Origin: Motiliproteus sp041586735
GTDB taxonomy: Bacteria > Pseudomonadota > Gammaproteobacteria > Pseudomonadales > Balneatricaceae
Length of the DNA: 64,000 bases
Direction of reading: 5' to 3'
Assembly (NCBI GenBank): GCA_041586735.1
Contig: JBFGZQ010000001.1
Coordinates: 248,001 to 312,000 of the forward strand
Shown: piece after piece, positions 17,313-26,743 of the stretch
Layout of the letters: each line of letters starts with the position of its first letter
How positions within the stretch are numbered: the first letter of the stretch is position 1
Program-made: the position numbers and the translations under genes
Notes under the pieces: model-generated
Told to the model about the DNA's origin: nothing
The model's database searches: none
What the model saw: the letters and a program-made list of their open reading frames with translations, nothing else

Positions 17313-18679
17313 CTAACTGGACCCTGAGGCAGTTGCAGGCACCATTGCAAGCATTGGCCGTGCAGGGGGATGACCAGCGGGCCATTCAAGCGGTTTGCAC
17401 CGATAGCCGCAACCTTAAACCGGGTGATCTGTTTGTGGCGCTGCGCGGGCCCCATTTTAACGGCGATCTGTTTGTGGAGCAGGCGCGCCAAGCGGGGGCG
17501 GTCGCGGCGATCGTCACCGAGCTGCAGCCCAGCGAGCTGCCGCAGTTGCGGGTCAAGGATACCCGGATAGCCCTGGGGCAGTTAGCCAAACTACATCGTC
17601 AGGAGTTTAGCGGTCCGGTAGTGGCGATCACCGGCAGCAGTGGCAAGACCAGTGTTAAGGAGATGCTGGCGCGAGTGCTGGAACAGCAGGCCCCGGTGCT
17701 GGCGACCCGGGGCAATCTGAATAACGATATCGGTGCCCCTCTGACGCTGCTGGCTTTGCAGCCGGAGCACCGCTATGCGGTGGTCGAACTGGGTGCCAGT
17801 GCCCGGGGAGAGATCGCTTATACCACGGCCTTAACGCAGCCGGATATCGCCATCTTAAACAATGCCGCGGCGGCCCATCTGCAGGGTTTCGGCAGCCTGC
17901 AGGCGGTGGTGGAGGCCAAGAGTGAAATATTCGTAGGGCTCCATGCCGACGGCGTGGCGGTGGTCAATCTCGATGATGCCCACTGTGGCTATTGGCTCGA
18001 TCAGCTCGAGGGCCGCAAGCTGCGCACCTTTAGTATGAACTCTGCACTGGCGGATCTGTACGCCAGTGATCTGGAAACCGGCGTCAACGGTTGCTGCCGT
18101 TTTGTGCTGCATACCACGACGGGGCAGGCGGAGGTCCATCTGCAGGTGCTGGGTCTGCACATGGTCGCCAATGCCTTAGCCGCTGCTGCGGCTGCCGATG
18201 CCCTGGGGTTCCGTCTGGAGCAGATCTGCAGCGGCTTAGAGTCCTATCAGGGGGTTAGCGGGCGGCTGGCCTCTTTGGTCGGGCAGAAGGGCGCGCGGGT
18301 CATCGATGACAGCTACAACGCCAACCCGGAGTCGGTAAAAGCTGCGATCCAAGTATTGGCATCACTGCCGGGTAAGCGTCTGCTGGTGTTGGGCAATATG
18401 GCAGAGCTGGGGTCTGAGGCCGCCCAACTGCACGCCGAGCTGGGGGCTTTTGCGGCTGATCTGCAGCTGGATGGCGTGTACACGGTAGGCGCGCTGGCCG
18501 CCCATACCGGCAACGCCTTTGCACAACAGGCGCAGGTAAAGGCCCAGATTTTTGACGATAAACAGACGTTGTTAAGTGCGTTGCTGCCGCTGTTGGATGC
18601 CGATACCTCGGTGTTAATCAAAGGTTCCCGCAGTGCGGCGATGGAGCAGGTCGTTACCGGCCTGACAAACAAAGGGTGA
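17306..18679 (+). CDS. murF: UDP-MurNAc-pentapeptide synthetase MurF
   Basis: A 457-residue Mur ligase that adds D-Ala-D-Ala to UDP-MurNAc-tripeptide. Motifs include the N-terminal VCTDSRNLKPGDLFVALRG, the P-loop ITGSSGKTSVKEML, the segment ATRGNLNNDIGAPLTLL, which is typical for MurF, and IDDSYNANPESVKAAI in the C-terminal domain. The start overlaps the murE stop in ATGCTGA. mraY follows after seven bases. Confidence 0.97.
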   Translation: MLTNWTLRQLQAPLQALAVQGDDQRAIQAVCTDSRNLKPGDLFVALRGPHFNGDLFVEQARQAGAVAAIVTELQPSELPQLRVKDTRIALGQLAKLHRQEFSGPVVAITGSSGKTSVKEMLARVLEQQAPVLATRGNLNNDIGAPLTLLALQPEHRYAVVELGASARGEIAYTTALTQPDIAILNNAAAAHLQGFGSLQAVVEAKSEIFVGLHADGVAVVNLDDAHCGYWLDQLEGRKLRTFSMNSALADLYASDLETGVNGCCRFVLHTTTGQAEVHLQVLGLHMVANALAAAAAADALGFRLEQICSGLESYQGVSGRLASLVGQKGARVIDDSYNANPESVKAAIQVLASLPGKRLLVLGNMAELGSEAAQLHAELGAFAADLQLDGVYTVGALAAHTGNAFAQQAQVKAQIFDDKQTLLSALLPLLDADTSVLIKGSRSAAMEQVVTGLTNKG

Positions 18680-18686
18680 TCGATAC

Positions 18687-19769
18687 ATGTTGTTAATTTT
18701 ATCGGATCTGCTGTCAGGCTATATCAGTGGTTTTTCGGTGTTCCAGTACCTGACTCTGCGGGCGATCCTTGGCATCCTGACGGCGCTGACGATCTCGGTG
18801 CTGTTTGGCCCGCTGATGATCCGTAAGCTGCAGCACTACCAGATTGGCCAGTCGGTGCGCAATGACGGCCCCCAGAGTCATCTCAGTAAGGCGGGTACTC
18901 CGACGATGGGAGGCGTGCTGATCCTGATTGCGATCACCATCAGCACGCTGCTGTGGAGCGACCTGAGCAATCGTTATGTGTGGATCTCGTTGTTGGTCAC
19001 CCTGCTGTTCGGCGCGATCGGCTGGGTAGATGATTATCGCAAGGTGGTGGAGAAAAATTCGCGTGGCTTACCGGCGCGCTGGAAATACCTGTGGCAATCG
19101 GTCGGCGGCGCGGGAGCGGCGATCGCCCTGTATCTGACCGCCAGCAGCCCGGTCGAAACCCAGCTGATCCTGCCCTTTATCAAGAGCGTGTCGATCGAGA
19201 TGGGGCTGGCGTTTATCGTTTTTACCTATTTTGTGATCGTCGGCACCTCCAACGCCGTGAATCTGACCGATGGCCTGGATGGTCTGGCGATCATGCCAAC
19301 CGTGCTGGTGGCCGGTGCGCTGGCGGTGTTCTGCTACCTCAGCGGCAACGTCAAATTCGCGCAATACCTGCAGATCCCCTATGTCGCAGGCTCGGGCGAA
19401 TTGATTATTTTCTGCGGTTCGATGGTGGGTGCGGGGCTGGGCTTTCTATGGTTTAACACCTATCCTGCGCAGGTGTTTATGGGTGATGTCGGGGCGTTGG
19501 CGCTGGGTGCGGCCCTGGGTGTGGTGGCGGTAATCGTGCGTCAGGAGCTGGTGCTGGTGATTATGGGTGGGGTGTTTGTGATGGAGACGGTGTCGGTGAT
19601 CCTGCAGGTCGCCTCCTTCAAGCTCACCGGTCGGCGGATCTTCCGCATGGCGCCGATTCATCACCATTTCGAACTCAAAGGTTGGCCCGAACCGCGGGTA
19701 ATCGTGCGGTTCTGGATCATCACCGTGATTTTGGTGCTGGTCGGCCTGGCCTCGTTAAAAATACGTTAA
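18687..19769 (+). CDS. mraY: Phospho-MurNAc-pentapeptide transferase MraY
   Basis: A 360-residue integral membrane enzyme with about ten helices. It transfers phospho-MurNAc-pentapeptide to undecaprenyl phosphate, forming lipid I. Conserved text: GTPTMGG, the aspartate pair in GWVDDYRKV, NAVNLTDGLDGLA, the cytoplasmic FMGDVGALALGAALG and the His-rich APIHHHFELKGW. Length is exactly the family norm. It lies between the soluble ligases MurF and MurD, as in most gammaproteobacteria. Confidence 0.98.
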   Translation: MLLILSDLLSGYISGFSVFQYLTLRAILGILTALTISVLFGPLMIRKLQHYQIGQSVRNDGPQSHLSKAGTPTMGGVLILIAITISTLLWSDLSNRYVWISLLVTLLFGAIGWVDDYRKVVEKNSRGLPARWKYLWQSVGGAGAAIALYLTASSPVETQLILPFIKSVSIEMGLAFIVFTYFVIVGTSNAVNLTDGLDGLAIMPTVLVAGALAVFCYLSGNVKFAQYLQIPYVAGSGELIIFCGSMVGAGLGFLWFNTYPAQVFMGDVGALALGAALGVVAVIVRQELVLVIMGGVFVMETVSVILQVASFKLTGRRIFRMAPIHHHFELKGWPEPRVIVRFWIITVILVLVGLASLKIR

Positions 19770-19787
19770 AGATACGTTAGAGCAGAT

Positions 19788-21158
19788 ATGAGTATGCAGT
19801 TGATCGGCAGCGATAGCTTTACGATTATCATCGGTCTGGGCAAGACCGGGCTCTCTTGCGCCCGTTTTCTGACCGCCCAGGGTAAGCCGTTTGCCGTGGC
19901 CGATACCCGCGAACAGCCGGCCAACCTCTCCGTATTTAAGCTGGCATATCCTGGGGTTGAGGTGCGCTGTGGGGCACTGGATAGCGACTGGCTAACAGGT
20001 GCCAATCGGCTACTGGTCAGTCCCGGGGTGTCGCGTAATAACGCGGCGATCGTCGCGGCGGAACGGGCCGGCGTGGAGATTGTCGGCGATATCGATCTGT
20101 TCTGTCAGGCCGTTAGCGCGCCAATTGTGGCGATCACCGGCTCCAATGCCAAGAGTACTGTGACCACGCTGGTGGCTGAGATGGCCGCTGCTGCCGGAGT
20201 CGATGTTGGGGTCGGCGGCAATCTGGGTACCCCGGTACTGGACCTGTTAGCGGGGGGGGAGAAAGCGCTGTATGTGTTGGAGTTATCCAGCTTTCAGCTG
20301 GAGACCACCGAATTGCTGCAGGCTGCGGCGGCGACCATTCTCAACATCAGCCCTGATCATATGGACCGTTATCCCGATCTGAGCGCCTATCATCGCGCCA
20401 AGCAACGGGTATACCGGAACTGCCGGCACGCGGTCTACAACGCCGATGATCTGCTGACCCGGCCACTGCTCTCGGATGCTATTCCGCAGGTGAGCTTTCG
20501 GTTAGCGCGTCCCGATCTGCAGCAGTTTGGGCTGTTGCTGCAAGATGGCGAACAGTTTCTTGCCAAAGGCTTAACCCCGTTAATGCCGGTGACTCAGATG
20601 CAACTGCGGGGCAGTCATAATCAGGCCAATGCGTTGGCGGCGTTGGCGCTCGGTGACGCGGTCGGCTTGCCGATCGACTCGATGCTCGAGACCCTGCGCC
20701 ATTTTGGCGGACTAGAGCATCGTTGCCAGTGGGTACGCGAGCTCGATGGCGTGACCTATTACAACGATTCCAAAGGCACCAATGTCGGGGCGACGCTGGC
20801 GGCCATCAGCGGCCTGGGTGCGGAGCTGAGCGGCAAAATTGTGCTGATCGCCGGCGGCGACGGCAAGGGCGCGGATTTTACCGCCCTCGGCGAGCCGATG
20901 CGCCGCTGGGGACGCGCGGCACTGTTGATCGGTAGGGATGCCGAGGCGATCGCAGCGGTATTGGCAGGACAGACAGGCTGCCAGCATCAGCTGACGTTGG
21001 AGGGCGCGGTGCAGGCGGCGCAGCAGTTAGCCCAGCCGGGCGATCTGGTATTGCTGTCCCCGGCCTGCGCCAGCTTCGATATGTTTACCGGTTTTGAACA
21101 CCGTGGTCAGTGCTTTGTTGCGGCGGTGCAGGGATTAGTGCCGGGGGGGGATGCATGA
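19788..21158 (+). CDS. murD: UDP-MurNAc-L-Ala:D-Glu ligase MurD
   Basis: A 456-residue Mur ligase adding D-glutamate. The nucleotide-binding loop reads AITGSNAKSTVTTL, with Ala where many species have Gly; as far as I recall Pseudomonas MurD has the same Ala. Other landmarks: IIGLGKTGLSCARFL at the N-terminus, LNISPDHMDRY, YYNDSKGTNVGATLAAI and LLSPACASFDMFTGFEHRG. The stop codon overlaps the ftsW start (ATGA). Confidence 0.97.
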   Translation: MSMQLIGSDSFTIIIGLGKTGLSCARFLTAQGKPFAVADTREQPANLSVFKLAYPGVEVRCGALDSDWLTGANRLLVSPGVSRNNAAIVAAERAGVEIVGDIDLFCQAVSAPIVAITGSNAKSTVTTLVAEMAAAAGVDVGVGGNLGTPVLDLLAGGEKALYVLELSSFQLETTELLQAAAATILNISPDHMDRYPDLSAYHRAKQRVYRNCRHAVYNADDLLTRPLLSDAIPQVSFRLARPDLQQFGLLLQDGEQFLAKGLTPLMPVTQMQLRGSHNQANALAALALGDAVGLPIDSMLETLRHFGGLEHRCQWVRELDGVTYYNDSKGTNVGATLAAISGLGAELSGKIVLIAGGDGKGADFTALGEPMRRWGRAALLIGRDAEAIAAVLAGQTGCQHQLTLEGAVQAAQQLAQPGDLVLLSPACASFDMFTGFEHRGQCFVAAVQGLVPGGDA

Positions 21159-22396
21159 AGCTGACGCTCCCCCTGGCGTTGCCGAGTTGGCGGTGGCGTC
21201 GACCACAGTTTGCCACCCAGGCCCGGCCCTATGATCCGCTGCTGCTGATCAGTGCGCTGAGCCTGCTGGCGATTGGCTTTTTAATGATCACCTCGGCGTC
21301 GATGGAGGTCTCCAATAAGGATTATGGCTCGCCCTTCTATCACGCCCTGAAGCACGGCGTGTTTATGGTCGTGGCCCTGGGTGGAGCGCTGGTGGTCTAT
21401 CTGGTGCCGATGCGGTTTTGGTACCAGACCGGGCATTGGTGGTTGTTGCTGGGCTTTATCCTGCTGGTGGTGGTGCTAATTCCGGGGATCGGCCATAAGG
21501 TCAATGGCTCTACCCGCTGGATTCGCCTCGGGCCGATCAATATCCAGACCTCCGAGCTGGCTAAGTTTTTTATGATTCTCTACATGAGTGGCTATCTGGT
21601 ACGGCGCCTGGATGAGGTGCGGACCCAGTTGAGTGGCTTTCTCAAACCCATGGGGGTGCTGGGTTTGTTTATGTGTCTGCTGCTGCTAGAGCCGGACTTT
21701 GGCGCGGTAGTGGTGCTGGGCGGCACGGTACTGGGGATGATCTTTCTCAGCGGCATGGTGCTGTGGCAGTTTCTGATCGTGGTCATCGGCGCGATCGGGG
21801 CGGCGGCGATCATGGTGATCTCCTCGCCGTACCGCTGGGAGCGGGTTACCTCGTTCTGGAACCCCTGGGCCGATCCCTTTGGCGCGGGCTATCAGCTATC
21901 CCAGGCGCAGATCGCCTTCGGGCGGGGTGAATGGTTTGGATTGGGACTGGGCAATAGTGTGCAGAAGCTGTTTTATCTGCCCGAGGCGCATACCGATTTT
22001 GTGTTCTCGGTGCTGGCCGAAGAGCTGGGGCTGATCGGCGCCCTGGTCGTGGTGCTGCTGTTTGCGCTGCTGGTGATGCGGATCTTTTATATCGGTAGGC
22101 GTGCCGAGGAGCAGGGGCTGCGTTATCACGCCTATGTCGCGTATGGCATCGGCATTATGTTTGCCGGTCAGGCGTTGATCAATATCGGTGTTAACGCCGG
22201 GGTGCTGCCGACCAAAGGGCTGACCCTGCCGCTGGTGAGCTACGGGGGCAGTAGCCTGCTGGTCTGTATGGCGATGCTGGCGATGTTGTCGCGGATTCAG
22301 CTGGAACGCTATCGGCAGCAGATCGCTGAACAGCCGGATAAAAAAAAGGCTAAGAAGAAGGCCAGCCATAAGGCTAAACAGGGAGCTGCGACATGA
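21155..22396 (+). CDS. ftsW: Septal peptidoglycan polymerase FtsW
   Basis: A 413-residue SEDS-family glycosyltransferase with about ten membrane helices, the partner of FtsI. Family motifs: KVNGSTRWIRLGPINIQTSELAK, the acidic LLEPDFGAVVVL, YQLSQAQIAFGRGEWFGLGLG, LPEAHTDFVFSVLAEELG and PLVSYGGSSL. A longer frame opens at 21110, but the ATG at 21155 overlaps the murD stop (ATGA) after a G-run that can serve as ribosome-binding site, so I use it. The C-terminus is a Lys-rich cytoplasmic tail. Confidence 0.97.
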   Translation: MKLTLPLALPSWRWRRPQFATQARPYDPLLLISALSLLAIGFLMITSASMEVSNKDYGSPFYHALKHGVFMVVALGGALVVYLVPMRFWYQTGHWWLLLGFILLVVVLIPGIGHKVNGSTRWIRLGPINIQTSELAKFFMILYMSGYLVRRLDEVRTQLSGFLKPMGVLGLFMCLLLLEPDFGAVVVLGGTVLGMIFLSGMVLWQFLIVVIGAIGAAAIMVISSPYRWERVTSFWNPWADPFGAGYQLSQAQIAFGRGEWFGLGLGNSVQKLFYLPEAHTDFVFSVLAEELGLIGALVVVLLFALLVMRIFYIGRRAEEQGLRYHAYVAYGIGIMFAGQALINIGVNAGVLPTKGLTLPLVSYGGSSLLVCMAMLAMLSRIQLERYRQQIAEQPDKKKAKKKASHKAKQGAAT

Positions 22397-23475
22397 CGGC
22401 GTCCAAAACCCTGTTAGTGATGGCGGGCGGCACCGGTGGCCATGTCTTTCCTGCCCTGGCGACTGCCGACTGGCTACGGCAGCAGGGCTGGCATATCGAG
22501 TGGCTGGGCAGTCAGCGCGGGCTGGAAACGCGGCTGGTACCCGAAGCCGGTATTAAGCTACACGCGATCACGGTCAGCGGACTGCGGGGCAAGGGACGCC
22601 TGAGTCTACTATTAGCCCCCTTTAGCTTGCTGCGCGCGCTCTGGCAGGCGCTGGCGGTGCTGCGTCAGGTAAATCCGGATGTGGTGCTGGGGATGGGCGG
22701 TTTTGCCAGTGGTCCCGGTGGTTTGGCTGCCTGGTTATTAAGAAAGCCGTTGCTGGTGCACGAGCAGAACGCCATCCCTGGGCTGACTAACCGTATTCTG
22801 GCGCGTCTGAGTACCCGGGTGTTGGAAGCCTTCCCGGGGGCTTTTGCGCCGCAATTTGCAGCGCTACATACCGGCAACCCGGTACGCAGTGATATCGCCG
22901 CACTGGCGGAACCGGCGCAGCGTTTTGCCGAGCACCAGGGGCCGCTGCGACTATTGGTGGTGGGCGGCAGTCTGGGCGCGCAGGCGATCAACGCCTGCCT
23001 GCCCCAAGCGCTGGCGTTGCTGCCTGCCGAGCAGCGCCCCACTGTCTGGCATCAGGCGGGTGCCAATAATATTGACGCGGCGCGCCTGGCCTACCAGCAG
23101 TCGGGGGTCGAGGTACGGCTGGAGGCCTTTATCGAGGATATGCCCGCGGCCTACGGTTGGGCTGATCTGGTGATCTGTCGCGCCGGTGCGCTGACCATCA
23201 GCGAGCTGGCCATGGCAGGCGTCGCCGCTATTCTGGTGCCCTATCCCTCCGCGGTAGACGATCATCAGACTGCTAACAGCCGTTACCTGGCTGATCAGGG
23301 CGCGGCGATATGGCTGCCACAAACCGAGTTGTCACCGCAGCGGCTACTAGAGGTCGTGCAGCAGTTGGGTGACCGCAAACAGTTACTGGTGATGGCACAA
23401 CGTGCCCGCACCCTGGCGACCCCCGATGCTACCGCACGGGTTGCCCAACAATGTCAGGAGTGCGCAGGTCGATGA
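22393..23475 (+). CDS. murG: Undecaprenyl-PP-MurNAc-pentapeptide GlcNAc transferase MurG
   Basis: A 360-residue GT-B glycosyltransferase that converts lipid I to lipid II at the inner face of the membrane. The first glycine loop is AGGTGGHVFPALA, followed by VLGMGGFASGPGGLAAW, HEQNAIPGLTNR and the second loop VVGGSLGAQAIN; ICRAGALTISELAMAG and PYPSAVDDHQTANSRYL are the donor-binding parts. Its ATG overlaps the ftsW stop (ATGA), and its own stop overlaps the murC start likewise. Confidence 0.97.
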   Translation: MTASKTLLVMAGGTGGHVFPALATADWLRQQGWHIEWLGSQRGLETRLVPEAGIKLHAITVSGLRGKGRLSLLLAPFSLLRALWQALAVLRQVNPDVVLGMGGFASGPGGLAAWLLRKPLLVHEQNAIPGLTNRILARLSTRVLEAFPGAFAPQFAALHTGNPVRSDIAALAEPAQRFAEHQGPLRLLVVGGSLGAQAINACLPQALALLPAEQRPTVWHQAGANNIDAARLAYQQSGVEVRLEAFIEDMPAAYGWADLVICRAGALTISELAMAGVAAILVPYPSAVDDHQTANSRYLADQGAAIWLPQTELSPQRLLEVVQQLGDRKQLLVMAQRARTLATPDATARVAQQCQECAGR

Positions 23476-24986
23476 TTAAAGAATCCGCCCCAAGGATGCG
23501 AGATAAGATCTCTTATGAGTTGCCCGAGATGCGGCGGATCAAGCGGATCCACTTCGTCGGTATCGGCGGCGTAGGGATGTGCGGTATCGCCGAGGTGTTG
23601 CTGAATCAGGGCTACCAGATCTGCGGTTCGGATATGCGCGCCTCGCTGGTGACCGAGCGCCTGCAGCGCCTGGGTACCCAGATTCATATTGGTCATCGGC
23701 AGAGCAATATCGACCAGGCGGATGTGGTGGTGGTGTCCAGTGCGGTGGGCGAGGACAACCCCGAAGTGATCGCGGCGCGTGCTCAGCGCATCCCGGTGGT
23801 GCGCCGCGCCGAGATGCTGGCCGAGTTGATGCGCTACCGCCATGGCATCGCGGTGGCAGGCACGCATGGTAAAACCACCACCACTAGCCTGATGGCGTCG
23901 GTACTGGCGCAGGCCGGGCTGGACCCGACCTTTGTGATCGGCGGTAAGTTAACCAGCGCCGGTACTAATGCACGGCTGGGCGAGAGTCGCTATCTAGTCG
24001 CCGAGGCCGACGAAAGCGATGCGTCCTTCCTGCATCTGCAGCCGATGGTGTCGATCGTCACCAATATCGATGCCGACCATATGGACACCTACGGCGGCGA
24101 TTTTAATCAGGTCAAAAAAGCCTTTATCGAATTTTTACACAATCTGCCCTTTTATGGCTTGGCGGTACTCTGTAGCGATGATCCGGTAGTGCGCGAGATC
24201 CTGCCCGACATCGGCCGTCCGTTGCTGACCTACGGGGTCAATGAGGACGCCGATTACCGCGCCGTGGATATCCAGCAGCAGGGCATGACCAGCAGCTTTA
24301 CCGCGTTGCGTCCCGACGCTCAGCCGCCGTTGCAGATCAAGCTGAATATGCCTGGGCTGCATAATATTCAAAATGCCCTGGCGACGATCGCGGTGGCTTC
24401 CGATGAGGGGGTCAGCGATCAGGCGATTCAGGAGGGCCTGGCGCAGTTTCAGGGCGTGGGCCGGCGGTTTCAGATTCAGGGCTACTTCCCGGTTCCAGAA
24501 TCCACCGACGCACCCCAGACCCCTGCCACAGCTGATACTGCCGATACGGTGATGATGGTCGATGATTACGGCCACCATCCCCGTGAAGTGGCCGCCACTA
24601 TTGCCGCCATTCGCCAAGGCTGGCCCGAAAAGCGCTTGGTCATGCTCTATCAGCCGCATCGCTACAGCCGCACCCGTGATCTGTACGAAGATTTTGTTCA
24701 GGTGCTGTCGCAGGCCGACGTGTTGCTGTTAATGGAGATCTATCCGGCGGGTGAGGAGCCGATCGCCGGTGCCGATGGCCGCAGCCTGTGTCGCAGCATT
24801 CGCCAGCGTGGCCAGATAGATCCGATCTTTGTGGAGCGCGGCGCCGATGTCGGCCAGCTGCTGCAACATCTACTGCACCCGGGCGATCTGTTGTTAACCC
24901 AGGGCGCCGGAGACGTCGGTGCGCTATCTCAGGATCTAGCTCAGCGTAAGCTGCAGCCACTCAGTATCGCGGAGGACCGCCCATGA
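23472..24986 (+). CDS. murC: UDP-N-acetylmuramate:L-alanine ligase MurC
   Basis: A 504-residue Mur ligase adding the first stem-peptide residue. Motifs: FVGIGGVGMCGIAEVLLNQGY, the P-loop VAGTHGKTTTTSLMA, EADESDASFL, and VDDYGHHPREV. I choose the ATG at 23472, which overlaps the murG stop (ATGA), over the frame opening at 23451. The protein is some 15-20 residues longer than usual because of an Asp/Thr/Ala-rich stretch (about residues 340-357, PESTDAPQTPATADTA) just before the DDYGHHP motif. murB is not in this cluster. Confidence 0.96.
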   Translation: MIKESAPRMRDKISYELPEMRRIKRIHFVGIGGVGMCGIAEVLLNQGYQICGSDMRASLVTERLQRLGTQIHIGHRQSNIDQADVVVVSSAVGEDNPEVIAARAQRIPVVRRAEMLAELMRYRHGIAVAGTHGKTTTTSLMASVLAQAGLDPTFVIGGKLTSAGTNARLGESRYLVAEADESDASFLHLQPMVSIVTNIDADHMDTYGGDFNQVKKAFIEFLHNLPFYGLAVLCSDDPVVREILPDIGRPLLTYGVNEDADYRAVDIQQQGMTSSFTALRPDAQPPLQIKLNMPGLHNIQNALATIAVASDEGVSDQAIQEGLAQFQGVGRRFQIQGYFPVPESTDAPQTPATADTADTVMMVDDYGHHPREVAATIAAIRQGWPEKRLVMLYQPHRYSRTRDLYEDFVQVLSQADVLLLMEIYPAGEEPIAGADGRSLCRSIRQRGQIDPIFVERGADVGQLLQHLLHPGDLLLTQGAGDVGALSQDLAQRKLQPLSIAEDRP

Positions 24987-25927
24987 GTTCGATGTTACCC
25001 AGTAGCCGGACCCCGGAAAGCTTCGGTCGGGTCGCGGTGCTGTTTGGTGGCCGCTCGTCGGAGCGCGCGGTCTCTCTAAAGAGCGGCGCGGCGGTACTGC
25101 AAGGCCTGCTGAGCGCTGGCGTCGATGCCTTTGGCATCGATCTGTACGGCGAGCAGGGGCTGGAAGCGCCAATCCAGCAGCTCCAGGCGCAGCCCTTCGA
25201 TCGGGTATTTATTGCCCTGCATGGGCCCGAAGGTGAGGACGGTACGGTGCAGGGTGCGCTGCAGATTCTAGGCAAGCCCTATACCGGCAGCGGGGTGATG
25301 GCCTCGGCATTGGGTATGGATAAGGTGCGCTGTAAGCAACTCTGGACCAGTCAACAATTACCGACCCCCAATTATCAGTTGCTGGATGAACAGAGTGACT
25401 GGCAAGCCTTGGCCGCGTTACTGCCGGTGATGGTAAAGCCCGATCATGAAGGCTCGAGTATCGGTATCGCCCGTGCAGATACCCCCGAACAGTTGGCATC
25501 AGCCTATCTAAAGGCCCGCGAGCTGGATCGTTGCGTGTTTGCCGAACGGCTGATTCAGGGTGCCGAGTTTACCGTTGCCATTCTTGAGGGTAAGGCCCTG
25601 CCGGTGATTAGGTTGGAGACCTCGCACCCGTTTTACGATTACGATGCCAAGTATCTGGCCAACGATACCCATTACCACTTCGATACCGGCTTAGATGCGG
25701 CCAAGGATGCCGAGATTCGGCGGCTCTCGGAGCAGGCGTTTGCCGCAGTGGGCTGCAGTGGCTGGGGGCGGGTTGACCTGATGCAGGATCAACAGGGCGA
25801 TTTTTGGCTGCTGGAGGTCAATACGGTGCCGGGGATGACCGATCACAGTCTGGTCCCCATGGCTGCGCGTAAAGCGGGTCTGAGCTTCGAGCAGTTAGTG
25901 GTAAAAGTGTTGGAGACGGCCTGCTGA
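24983..25927 (+). CDS. ddlB: D-alanine-D-alanine ligase Ddl
   Basis: A 314-residue ATP-grasp ligase making the D-Ala-D-Ala used by MurF. Visible motifs: VLFGGRSSERAVSLKSG, ALHGPEGEDGTVQG, MVKPDHEGSSIG, the metal-binding LLEVNTVPGMTDHSLVP. The position between murC and ftsQ marks it as the DdlB orthologue. Start and stop both overlap neighbours: ATGA with murC, and TGATG with ftsQ. Confidence 0.97.
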   Translation: MSSMLPSSRTPESFGRVAVLFGGRSSERAVSLKSGAAVLQGLLSAGVDAFGIDLYGEQGLEAPIQQLQAQPFDRVFIALHGPEGEDGTVQGALQILGKPYTGSGVMASALGMDKVRCKQLWTSQQLPTPNYQLLDEQSDWQALAALLPVMVKPDHEGSSIGIARADTPEQLASAYLKARELDRCVFAERLIQGAEFTVAILEGKALPVIRLETSHPFYDYDAKYLANDTHYHFDTGLDAAKDAEIRRLSEQAFAAVGCSGWGRVDLMQDQQGDFWLLEVNTVPGMTDHSLVPMAARKAGLSFEQLVVKVLETAC

Positions 25928-26691
25928 TGACGGTCGCGGCCCAACCCCTGACGTCGCTGCTGCGCGATCCCTATCGGATCTGGCAATGGCTGCAACTGCC
26001 CCTGTGGCTGCTGGTGCTGATAGTACTTTGGCACGCGGCCGAGCAGTGGTTGCAGCGTCCACTGCTGCAGATTCAGGTCAGCGGTGAGATGCAACAGCTC
26101 GATGCCAGACAGCTGGAGCAGCAGCTGTGGCGCCAGGTTGACGCGAGCTACGCGCTGACAGATTTGGCACCGCTCAAGCAGCAGCTGGAGCAGCAGGCGT
26201 GGATCAGTCAGGTCGATCTGCAGCGCAGCTGGCCCGATCTACTCCAGGTGCGGGTGTATGAGGAGCGTCCGGTGGCTCGTTGGGGCGATCAGGGGCTGAT
26301 CAATGAGCAAGGACGCATCTTCAGCCCGGCGGAGCTGTTTAGCCAGCAGCTGCCTACAGCCTTTGCGGCGTTGCCGCAGCTTAGCGGCCCCGAACCGCGC
26401 TCGTTGGCGCTGATGGCGCAATATCGGGATTTTAATCAGATCTTGCGGCCGCTGGGTATCAGTTTGAGCGGTTTGCAGCTGGAGGACCGCGGGGCTTGGA
26501 CCCTGACACTGGATAACGGCATCCGCTTGCTGATCGGCAGAGGCCACTCGATCGAAAAATTGCGCCGATTTAGCCAGATATACGCTGAACTTTTGCTGCG
26601 CTATGCCGATCGTATTGTGCAGATCGATGCCCGTTATACCAATGGCTTGGCCGTCACCTGGAATGAGCCGCTGGTCAAGCCATCGCAGTAG
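25927..26691 (+). CDS. ftsQ: Cell division protein FtsQ
   Basis: A 254-residue bitopic protein of the FtsQLB complex. One membrane helix (about residues 22-37, LQLPLWLLVLIVLWHA) is followed by a POTRA domain (about 43-112; the segment ISQVDLQRSWPDLLQVRVYEERPVARWGD is typical) and the beta domain ending near 245. FtsQ recruits FtsL/FtsB and tethers them to the divisome. The family varies in sequence; topology and the ddlB-ftsQ-ftsA order support the call. Confidence 0.95.
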   Translation: MTVAAQPLTSLLRDPYRIWQWLQLPLWLLVLIVLWHAAEQWLQRPLLQIQVSGEMQQLDARQLEQQLWRQVDASYALTDLAPLKQQLEQQAWISQVDLQRSWPDLLQVRVYEERPVARWGDQGLINEQGRIFSPAELFSQQLPTAFAALPQLSGPEPRSLALMAQYRDFNQILRPLGISLSGLQLEDRGAWTLTLDNGIRLLIGRGHSIEKLRRFSQIYAELLLRYADRIVQIDARYTNGLAVTWNEPLVKPSQ

Positions 26692-26743
26692 CGGCTAGGC
26701 AGAGCGTAAAGATCGTCTCACCCATGATAAATGAGTACAGATA

